Assembly (NCBI GenBank): GCA_030446525.1
Contig: JAUJNC010000184.1
Location: forward strand, 1-11,353
From: Armatimonadaceae bacterium
GTDB taxonomy: Bacteria > Armatimonadota > Armatimonadia > Armatimonadales > Armatimonadaceae
DNA: 11,353 nt
Reading direction: 5' to 3'
Shown here: positions 1 to 5,532 of the stretch, one piece after another
Position numbering within the stretch: position 1 is the first letter of the stretch
Layout: every line of letters begins with the position of its first letter
Notes under the pieces: model-generated
Told to the model about the DNA's origin: nothing
The model's database searches: none
What the model saw: only the letters and a program-made list of their open reading frames with translations
Program-made: the position numbers and the translations under genes

Positions 1-1
1 G

Positions 2-967
2 GACTTGCGGGTGAACGGCAACACCTACAAGGTCTGGCCGAACCGGGGCGAGACGGGCGTGGAAGAGATCATGCTGTTCCAGGCCGCCAACCCCATCGCA
101 CGGGCGGCCGCCATCATCAACGCGCACCCGCACTGGAAGAAGACCTACGCCGCCGACGCCGCCCGCTTCATCGACTTCGTGGACGCGTCCATCATCCGCT
201 GCTGGTACGACAAGCAGGTGGGCGTTCACAAGAGCGCGCAGGCGTCACACCGATGGCTTGCCGGGGTCATCCCCTGGCTGCCCAAGTCCCTGGGAGGCTC
301 GGGCAGATACCCGTATTGGAACGACAAGACCTCGCACACCGGCATGATCGCGACCTACCTGTATCAAGCGAGCGCGGACCCGGCCCGCAGAGCGGTGTAT
401 GAAGACATCGCCACGCGGGTTGCCAAAGGCTTTCGTCTGTGGCTGAGGCCCAAAAACACCAGCTGGATCTGGGACGACGGCACCATGCCGACCGACGGCT
501 CGTATGACAAGCGTCAGCGGCACGGCACGCATGACACCTCGCACGCCAACCGCGAGCCGATGATGATGGCGGCGATGTATGAGGCGGGCTTGCCGGAGTT
601 CGGGCGGGCGGACCTGGAGCGCATGGCCCGCACCGTGACGGACACGCTGTGGAACCGGGACAGGGAGGACCCGGCCTTCTTCAACTACATCGACGGCATC
701 AACGCGCCGTATGGGGGCGACGGCCCCTTCCAGGTCGGGACCATCCGCGACGGGTGGGCGATGATGGGGCGCTACTCGCCTGGGGTGCAGAGCCTCATGG
801 AGCGCGTGATGGAAGTTGTCAAGGCGGGCGCGGGCACGCCGCACACACTAGGCAGGTACCACTTCGGCGCCTCGGTCGAGGTCGGGCTCAGCGGCCACCT
901 GCTGTGGAACAAGGCGCGCCCGGGCTTCAAGAGGGTGTCGTTGAGCAGGGAAGTGGCGGCCTGGTGA
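2..967 (+). CDS. C-terminal part of an unrecognised, possibly glycan-active toroid protein
   Basis: The frame is open from the left edge, so the gene begins outside the window; the TTG at 5-7 is only the first possible start and probably internal. About 320 residues are visible, ending in TGA at 965-967. I do not recognise the family with certainty. The sequence is rich in Trp, Tyr and His, has no obvious membrane segments, and shows helical stretches alternating with aromatic motifs (IPWLPKSLGG, SGRYPYWNDKTSHTGM, HDTSHANREPMMMAAMYEAG, PFQVGTIRDGWAMMGRY). This pattern resembles (alpha/alpha) toroid carbohydrate-active proteins such as polysaccharide lyases or uronate epimerases, with the HDTSHANRE stretch as a candidate active-site or metal-binding element. 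That assignment is inference. The reading frame is uninterrupted, unlike the genes between 2.9 and 8.9 kb. Confidence 0.72.
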   Translation, partial: DLRVNGNTYKVWPNRGETGVEEIMLFQAANPIARAAAIINAHPHWKKTYAADAARFIDFVDASIIRCWYDKQVGVHKSAQASHRWLAGVIPWLPKSLGGSGRYPYWNDKTSHTGMIATYLYQASADPARRAVYEDIATRVAKGFRLWLRPKNTSWIWDDGTMPTDGSYDKRQRHGTHDTSHANREPMMMAAMYEAGLPEFGRADLERMARTVTDTLWNRDREDPAFFNYIDGINAPYGGDGPFQVGTIRDGWAMMGRYSPGVQSLMERVMEVVKAGAGTPHTLGRYHFGASVEVGLSGHLLWNKARPGFKRVSLSREVAAW

Positions 968-974
968 GATGACG

Positions 975-993
975 CGCCGTGTTGAAGACGGCG
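975..993 (+). terminator. Hairpin just after the first gene, possible weak terminator
   Basis: CGCCGT (975-980) pairs perfectly with ACGGCG (988-993) across a 7-base loop, starting 8 bases after the stop codon of the upstream gene. There is no U-tract after it, so it is not a classical intrinsic terminator. It may protect the 3' end or act with a factor. A short ORF running from 969 crosses it but shows no protein-like content. Confidence 0.3.
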
Positions 994-1065
994 GCAAAAC
1001 CTCAGAGGCCCAACGCGTCGCTGCACCGGACGCGAATGCCGCCGATGTGCGTCGCCGGTTGAAAG

Positions 1066-1157
1066 CTTACTGCCGCTACAGTGCTCATTTTCGTGCCGGT
1101 GAGATACTGTGTCGGGCCGCAGTCGCTTCTACTGCCAGAGCGAGCGGTAGTAAGGAG
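1066..1157 (+). promoter_or_regulatory. Leader with two mutually exclusive pairings next to the cupin ribosome binding site
   Basis: The 195-base gap 968-1162 has no convincing gene or promoter. It does contain CTTACTGCCGCT (1066-1077), which pairs over 12 positions (one G-U) with AGCGGTAGTAAG (1143-1154). The second arm runs into the Shine-Dalgarno AAGGAG (1152-1157), 5 bases before the ATG at 1163. A local hairpin competes for the same arm: CTACTGC (1129-1135) with GCGGTAG (1144-1150), loop of 8, which would leave AAGGAG free. The heptamer TACTGCC occurs twice (1068-1074 and 1130-1136), as expected for a switch between two partners. The pairings are seen directly; a regulatory role is inference. 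Confidence 0.35.
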
Positions 1158-1162
1158 ATAAC

Positions 1163-1521
1163 ATGGAAGCGAAAATCCTGCCACTCGGAAGCGGACGAGC
1201 CATCAACGTTCTTGGCGATAACATGACCCTGCGGCTCAGCGCAGAGGACACGGGCGGGGCATTCACTCTGGTGGAGCAGATGAACGCGCCGGGCATTGGC
1301 ATCCCCCTGCACTTTCACAAGAACGAAGACGAACTCTTCCTCATTCATGGGAGGTCGTCGGGGATGTTCCGGTCAAAACCTTGCTCCAGGTTTTCCCCGC
1401 CGGGGCGGAGAAGCTGTGGCAAGAACTCAGCGCGCTTCCTGCTGGCGGCCCTCCCGATATGGGTCAAGTGGTCGCGATCTGCGCCCGGTTCGGCGTCATC
1501 TTCCTCCGGCCGCAAGCGTGA
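1163..1521 (+). pseudogene. Cupin-domain protein with central deletion and frame change
   Basis: A strong Shine-Dalgarno (AAGGAG, 1152-1157) supports the ATG at 1163. The first ~60 residues are a normal single-domain cupin start: beta-strand region with EDTGGAFTLVEQ, then the metal-binding motif GIPLHFHKNEDELFL, providing the H-x-H and E ligands of cupin motif 1. At about 1341-1350 the frame moves by one and the sequence resumes as HSWEVVGDVPVKTLLQVFPA, then PAGGPPDMGQVVAICARFGV and a TGA at 1519-1521, a typical C-terminus for this family. The roughly 30 residues that normally form the middle strands, and the residues leading to the motif 2 histidine, are missing. The gene as given encodes about 60 cupin residues followed by frameshifted sequence, so it is probably inactive. 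It is followed after 54 bases by a convergent gene. Confidence 0.72.
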
Positions 1522-1575
1522 GTTCAGCACTGTCGCCTGCGGCGGCAGATTGGTCCCGCGACGGTGTTGCCGACG

Positions 1576-2718
1576 CTATGCCGGTCGCGGCGTGACCGCC
1601 ACCATCTCGCCGGTCCTGGTCGTGTCATAACCGCCCAGGACGCCTAGCTGCGAGCGGACCCAGCGGTGGTGCAGCGTGCCCAGGAGCTGCCGGATCGGTT
1701 CCTGGCCGAGAGACTCCTCCAGGACGGCCAGGTCATAGCGCACCTGCCGCAGCGGCACGAACGACAGCCCGTACGTGGCCGCCACCGACGCCGTGCTGAC
1801 GCCCACGTCCGCCTGCCCCGCCGCGATCGCCCGGGCGACACCCTGGTGGGTCGATACCACACGCTCATAGCCCTGGACCCCCGCCGGCTCGACGCCGTCT
1901 TCGCGCAGCAGGGTGTCCAGCAGCAGGCGCGACCCGGCGCCCTCTTCGCGGTTGACCAGGACGACGCCCTCCCGCGCCAGGTCCGCGCCGCGGAGCAGCC
2001 GCTCGGGGTTGCCCGGGCGCACGACGAGCCCTTCCTCCCACACGCCCAGGTTGACCAGCACGACGGCACGACCCGCGAGGATCCGCCGGACATACGGGGC
2101 GTTGTCTTCCCCGGTCAGCGGGTCGCGCAGGTGCACGCCCGCGGCATGGACCTCGCCGCGGGCCAGGCTGAGGAGGGCGGACGTGCTGTTGGCGTGGATC
2201 CAGTGCACGCGCAGGCCCGGGTGCCAGCGCTCGGCGGAGCGCGCCCAGAGCGACAGGGCCGGCGCACAACCCGCCAGCACGACCGTGCGCGTCAACGCTT
2301 CGGGGTCGTCCAGCAACTGAACGGAAAGGGTGTCTTTTCCCCCTTCCCGCGCGGCGACGCCGTCGGCCGGGATCATCTCGGTGCGGAACGCCTTCTCGGC
2401 GCTGAGGGGGTGAGCCACCCACCGTCCGCCCACCTGGGCCAGCGTCACACGCAGCGGTCGGCCCGGGGGCGCCGGCTCCACGGGCACGGCCTGCACGGTC
2501 GGCAGGTCCTCGCCCAGCCAGAACAGCTCCTCGACGCGGCAGCCCAGCGCCTTCGCCAGGCGCAGCGCGACGGCCGCGGAGGGCGCGTACAGACCCGCCT
2601 CGATGCCGCCGATCGTCTGGCGCGTGATCCCGGCCGCCGCGGCGAGCTCCTGCTGGCTGCGCCCTAAACGCGTGCGAACGGCTTTGAGCTGGTTCCGCAG
2701 ACCGCTTTCTTGCCTCAA
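1576..2718 (-). CDS. XRE-family regulator with PBP_like (molybdate-type) sensor domain
   Basis: One open frame encodes an N-terminal XRE helix-turn-helix (LKAVRTRLGRSQQELAAAAG, ITRQTIGGIEAG, LAKALGCRVEELFW) followed by a periplasmic-binding-protein-like domain of the PF12727 type. Recognisable pieces of that domain are AGVHLRDPLTGEDN, GLVVRPGNPERLL, VVLVNREEGAGSRLLLDTLL, STHQGVARAIAAGQADVGV and LSFVPLRQVRYDLAV. It has no signal peptide, so it acts in the cytoplasm as a ligand-sensing DNA-binding protein. Relatives such as B. subtilis YvgK sit beside molybdate transport genes, and here modA/modB lie directly divergent, so molybdate (or tungstate) is the likely ligand; this is inference from family and context. 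The longest frame begins at TTG 2760, but I prefer TTG 2718, preceded by AAAGGGGAG and placing the HTH near the N-terminus as usual. Confidence 0.87.
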   Translation of the reverse strand: MRQESGLRNQLKAVRTRLGRSQQELAAAAGITRQTIGGIEAGLYAPSAAVALRLAKALGCRVEELFWLGEDLPTVQAVPVEPAPPGRPLRVTLAQVGGRWVAHPLSAEKAFRTEMIPADGVAAREGGKDTLSVQLLDDPEALTRTVVLAGCAPALSLWARSAERWHPGLRVHWIHANSTSALLSLARGEVHAAGVHLRDPLTGEDNAPYVRRILAGRAVVLVNLGVWEEGLVVRPGNPERLLRGADLAREGVVLVNREEGAGSRLLLDTLLREDGVEPAGVQGYERVVSTHQGVARAIAAGQADVGVSTASVAATYGLSFVPLRQVRYDLAVLEESLGQEPIRQLLGTLHHRWVRSQLGVLGGYDTTRTGEMVAVTPRPA

Positions 2719-2771
2719 CTTCTCCCCTTTCCGGGTGTCCCCACCGCCGACGTCACGCAATATTTTCTAAC

Positions 2772-2811
2772 GTATTGACAAAAATACCTGCGTCCGATCA
2801 TAATACATCGG
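2772..2811. promoter_or_regulatory. Two inverted repeats over the -35 and -10, candidate operators
   Basis: GTATT-N6-AATAC (2772-2787) overlaps the -35 element, and CCGAT-N8-ATCGG (2794-2811) brackets the -10 hexamer exactly in its spacer. Either is well placed to let a dimeric repressor block RNA polymerase. The obvious candidate is the divergently encoded XRE/PBP_like protein. The sites do not match the E. coli ModE consensus closely, which is not expected for an XRE protein anyway. Symmetry is seen; the binding role is inferred. Confidence 0.45.
2775..2804 (+). promoter_or_regulatory. Sigma70-type promoter of the prepilin-stub/modA/modB unit
   Basis: A perfect -35 TTGACA (2775-2780) is followed after 18 bases by CATAAT (2799-2804), five of six matches to the -10 consensus. 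Transcription would start near 2811, giving a short leader with GGGAGGAGAG ahead of the ATG at 2835. It lies in the 116-base gap shared with the divergent regulator gene. This stretch is markedly more AT-rich than its surroundings. Confidence 0.7.
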
Positions 2812-2834
2812 TGTTGCGGGAGGAGAGTGCGTGC

Positions 2835-2980
2835 ATGTCCAGACGTGCGTTTACCCTGATCGAGATGCTCGTCGTAATCGCTATCATCACGACCCTCGCC
2901 GCGATCTTTTCCCCGTCTTCGCCCAGGCGCGCGAAAAAGCCCGGCAAGCCTCGCGCCTTTCCAACCTCAAGGGGATGAGG
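2835..2980 (+). pseudogene. Type IV prepilin N-terminal stub directly before modA
   Basis: ATG 2835 follows a good Shine-Dalgarno (GGAGGAGAG). The product begins MSRRAFTLIEMLVVIAII, a class III (prepilin) signal: basic leader, Ala at -1, FTLIE with Glu at +5, then a hydrophobic helix. Near 2907 one base is missing (ATC TTT TCC where ATC CTT TTC is expected); in the next frame the protein continues LFPVFAQAREKARQ and SRLSNLKG, the standard Armatimonadota prepilin wording. The usual 150-250 residue C-terminal pilin/DUF1559 domain is absent: after about 48 residues the sequence runs into the modA start. With the missing base restored, stub and modA are in one frame. It may be a truncated remnant, a leader whose translation couples to modA, or a real fusion. 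Confidence 0.68.
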
Positions 2981-3769
2981 ATGAACAAGCGCACGCTTCT
3001 TATTTTGCTAGGCACTACTTGCCTGCTTGCGACGCTGCCCGCCCCGTCGCGGGCGGACGAGATCCTGGTGTCGGCGGCCGCCTCGCTGACGGACGCCCTG
3101 AACGCGATAGGCAAGGCGTTCACCAGGGCGAACCCGAAGACCACGGTGCGCTTTAATTTTGCGTCGTCGGGGGCGCTCCAGCGGCAGAGAGAGCAGGGCG
3201 CCCCCGTCGACGTGTTCGCGTCCGCCGCGACAGCGAGATGGACGCCCTGCAGAAGGCCGGGCGGATCGAGCCGGCCGCCCACATCGACTTCGCGGGAAAC
3301 CGGCTGGTCGCCCATATCGCGCCCGGCGGGGGGGGTGAAGCGCTGGGAGGATCTCACGGGGTCCGGGGTGCGGCGCATCGCCCTTTCCAACCCCGACTCG
3401 GTCCCGTCCGGCAGGTACGCCCGGGGAGACGTTGACGCGGCGCGGCCTGTGGTCCGCCGTCCAGCGAAGGCCGTGCTCGGCGAGAACGTCCGGCAGACGC
3501 TGGCGTACGTGGCGGGCGGCAACGCGGACGCCGGCGTCGTCTTCGCCACGGACGCCCGCCAGGGGAAGGGGCCGCGTGCGCGTCGCACAAACGGCCGCGC
3601 CGGGCAAGGATCACGCGCCCATCGTTTACCCGGCCGTCGTCGTCGCCGGCGCGCCCAACGCGCCGCGCGGCGGTTCGTCCGTTTCCTGCGGGGCCCCCTC
3701 GCGCAGGGCATCCTCACCCGGTACGGCTTCACGGCCGCTAATCCGCCGCGGGGCAAGGCGCCGCGCTAA
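2981..3769 (+). CDS. modA: Molybdate ABC transporter substrate-binding protein ModA (frameshifted as given)
   Basis: ModA captures molybdate or tungstate outside the membrane and delivers it to ModB. ATG 2981 follows AAGGGGATGAGG. A Sec signal peptide is clear (MNKRTLLILLGTTCLLATL, likely cleavage after PSRA, before DEILVSAAASL). Oxyanion-binding elements are visible: SAAASLTDAL and FNFASSGALQRQ with their serines, then PVDVFASA. The remainder is spread over frames: MDALQKAGRIEPA and FAGNRLVAHI, then VKRWEDLTGSGVRRIALSNP and SVPSGRYAR, then LTRRGLWSAVQRR, then VLGENVRQTLAYVAGGNADA, then DHAPIVYPAVVVAG, then RRFVRFLRGPLAQGILTRYG. Breaks fall near 3230, 3330, 3425, 3467, 3572 and 3662. Reconstructed length is about 260 residues, normal for ModA. 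I treat it as a real gene with consensus indels; true decay is the alternative. Confidence 0.85.
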   Translation: MNKRTLLILLGTTCLLATLPAPSRADEILVSAAASLTDALNAIGKAFTRANPKTTVRFNFASSGALQRQREQGAPVDVFASAATARWTPCRRPGGSSRPPTSTSRETGWSPISRPAGGVKRWEDLTGSGVRRIALSNPDSVPSGRYARGDVDAARPVVRRPAKAVLGENVRQTLAYVAGGNADAGVVFATDARQGKGPRARRTNGRAGQGSRAHRLPGRRRRRRAQRAARRFVRFLRGPLAQGILTRYGFTAANPPRGKAPR

Positions 3770-3777
3770 AAGGGCCC

Positions 3778-4451
3778 CTGACCGATCTTTCGCCCCTGTG
3801 GCTCGCTGCGGGTGACCGGCCCTCGCCACCCTGCTGATGCTGCCCGCCGGCACCTGCGCCGCCTGGTGGCTGGCGCGCGGACGCCCTTTCCGCGGCAAGG
3901 TTCTCGTCGAGACGCTGCTCACCCTGCCCCTCGTGCTCCCCACCGTGGTCGGCTTCTACCTGCTGCTCCTGTTCGGGCGCGGCACATCGGCGGGGCGGTG
4001 GGTCAACGACGTCGCCGGGCTGCGGCTGCTGTTCACGTGGGAGGGGGCGGCCCTGGCCGCCGTCGTCATGGCGCTGCCCCTGTTCGTCAAAACGGCGGCG
4101 GCGGCGTTCGGCTCGGTGGACCACGATCTGATGGAAGTCGGGCGGACGCTGGGCGCGAGCGAGCCCTGCTGTTCGTGCGGGTGATCCTCCCCTCGCGTAT
4201 CGCGGGCTCCTGGCCGGGCTGCGCGCTGGCGTTCGCGCGCGCTGGGCGAGTTCGGGGGCGACGCTGATGGTCGCGGGGTCGATCCCCTGGCCGCACCCAG
4301 ACGCTGCCCCTGGCCCTGTACGCCGCCGTCCAGGCGGAAAGGACCGCGAGGCCCTGACCTACACCCTGCTGCTCTCGGCGGGGGCCTTCGTGCTGCTGGC
4401 CGGCATCGGGTCTACCAGAGCCGGGTCGCCCTGCTGCGCGGCGAACGGTGA
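3778..4451 (+). CDS. modB: Molybdate ABC transporter permease ModB (frameshifted as given)
   Basis: ModB is the inner-membrane permease that takes molybdate from ModA. Reading begins near 3778 (LTDLSPLWL) 8 bases after the modA stop; no ATG or GTG is visible there, so the start codon is either CTG or damaged. Clear parts are LVETLLTLPLVLPTVVGFYL (typical ModB membrane segment with PLVLPTVVGFYLL), LLFTWEGAALAAVVMALPL, and the cytoplasmic EAA-loop region DLMEVGRTLGAS, which contacts the ATPase. The C-terminal third hops between frames (VRVILP, ALAFARA, GEFG, TLMVAGSIP, TQTLPLALYAAVQ, EALTYTLLLSAGAFVLLAGI) and ends GER-TGA at 4449-4451. Reconstructed length of about 224 residues matches ModB. 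No modC follows. Confidence 0.82.
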
Positions 4452-4460
4452 GCGTGTCCG

Positions 4461-4480
4461 CGCGCGGCTGCTAGCCCGCG
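4461..4480. terminator. Hairpin between convergent modB and PhyH genes
   Basis: CGCG (4461-4464) and GGCT (4466-4469), with one bulged C, pair with AGCC (4473-4476) and CGCG (4477-4480) around a 3-base loop. The hairpin sits in the 19-base gap between the two stop codons and overlaps the end of the minus-strand gene. There is no T-tract on either side, so its terminator role is tentative. Confidence 0.3.
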
Positions 4481-5365
4481 ACCGACGCCAGGCGCGCCTT
4501 CTCCTCTTCGAGCATCTTTTCCTGACGGAGCACGCGCTGGGGCGTGACGCGCGCGCGCGGCGACGTCGGCTGGAAATCGAGCCGCTCGACACCCAGACCC
4601 CGCAGGACGGCCCGCTCGACGGGGAGTAGTCGGCGGGTCCGGCCGGTGGAAGTTCATCGGCTCGTTCAGGCTGACGGCCGGGTTGGTGATCAGGCGCGGG
4701 ACCCGGAGCGCGTTCTGCGACGAGGCGTGGAGCACGTAGGGGTGTATCAGGTACACGTCGCCGACCTCGCCGGTGGCCTCGATGAAGTCGTGGCACTGGG
4801 CCGCGAGCGACGGAAGTCGAACCGCCGGGGCGGACGCCTTCCGGGTGCTCGGCCAGGAAGCGCGCGACGACCGGGACCGAGGTCGCAGGCGATGAACGTC
4901 CCGCCCCCGTCGGCCGGATGTCCGACCAGACCACGATCGTCAGCAGGCCCTGTTCCGGCGAGTCGAGGAAGTGCACGAACCAGTCGCCGTCCTTGTACCA
5001 GCCCTTCACCTGAGCCGACGGCGGCTGCCAGGGAGCCGGGGTCCTCGCTTCTGCCCAGGTTGACGATGAAGCCGTCGCCCCACGTCGCGGGCTGCCGGCG
5101 CGCCTCGCCGCCCAGCAGTTTGCAGATCGCGCCCACGCTTTGGGCGCGAACTCGCGGATCTCGACGCGGCCGTGCACCGGCATGTGGATGCGGTGCTGCT
5201 CCCAGGTCGAGATGTCGTCGAAGGTCGTAGCCGAGCCGAACGAACGCCCGGTCCGTCGGCTCCCGGGCCGCTTCGCGCGAAAAGCAGTTCTTGACAAGGA
5301 CGTGCCCGCGCCGCAGGGAAGCCCTCCACCTGCTCGCCGGTCAGAAATTCGTAGCTCCTTTGCAT
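4471..5365 (-). CDS. PhyH-family Fe(II)/2-oxoglutarate-type dioxygenase (frameshifted as given)
   Basis: Start ATG 5365-5363 is preceded by AGGAGGGAG. The protein begins MQRSYEFLTGEQVEGF and continues across several frames: FDDISTWEQHRIHMPVHGRV and EIREFAPKAW, then GAICKLLGGEARRQPATWGD and GFIVNLGR, then VKGWYKDGDWFVHFLDSPEQ and GLLTIVVWSDI, then ARFLAEHPEGV, then YLIHPYVLHASSQNALRVPR and LITNPAVSLNEPMNFHRPD, ending near KARLASVAG with TAG at 4471-4473. This is the phytanoyl-CoA dioxygenase fold. His in LHASSQNALR and the downstream Arg fit the distal iron ligand and 2-oxoglutarate anchor. The usual proximal H-x-D appears as W-Y-K-D-G, with Tyr (TAC, 4997-4995) where I expect His. Reconstructed length is about 297 residues. 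Family substrates range widely, so the substrate is unknown. Confidence 0.8.
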
Positions 5366-5394
5366 AAACGCTCCCTCCTGGTGCTTTGCTGCTT

Positions 5395-5424
5395 ATTGTA
5401 GCCTTTCCGCGGCGGCAAAGTCAA
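5395..5424 (-). promoter_or_regulatory. Sigma70-type promoter of the PhyH-family gene
   Basis: On the minus strand, TTGACT (5424-5419) and TACAAT (5400-5395) are separated by 18 bases, five of six matches each. Transcription would start near 5388, giving a leader of about 23 bases that includes the AGGAGGGAG ribosome binding site (5379-5371) and the ATG at 5365. Confidence 0.68.
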
Positions 5425-5441
5425 ACCGGGCGGCGTCGCGG

Positions 5442-5470
5442 TTGACACCCGTGCCGTATTCTGTTATCCT
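5442..5470 (+). promoter_or_regulatory. Sigma70-type promoter of the GH57/cupin/nucleotidyltransferase operon
   Basis: A perfect TTGACA (5442-5447) is followed after 17 bases by TATCCT (5465-5470), four of six -10 matches. The start would be near 5477. The leader 5478-5532 holds TAAGGAG (5521-5527). This promoter faces away from the PhyH promoter, with only 17 bases between the two -35 elements, so one regulator or DNA bend could affect both. Confidence 0.6.
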
Positions 5471-5532
5471 CTATCCAGGATGCCCCACCCCGGCGCGGTT
5501 GCCGCCCTGTGTCCTTGCCGTAAGGAGAAGCC

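Noticed and set aside
969..1226. Short plus-strand open frame after the first gene
   Set aside because: No ribosome binding site, no protein-like content, crosses a hairpin and the start of the cupin gene.
1666..2667. A 333-codon plus-strand open frame opposite the XRE/PBP_like gene
   Set aside because: It is Arg/Gln/His-rich with no motifs, and the minus strand is an unmistakable two-domain regulator.
2761..2834. A classical E. coli-type ModE site in the mod promoter
   Set aside because: The AT-rich stretch resembles it only loosely and the regulator next door is an XRE protein and not a LysR/ModE-type winged helix.
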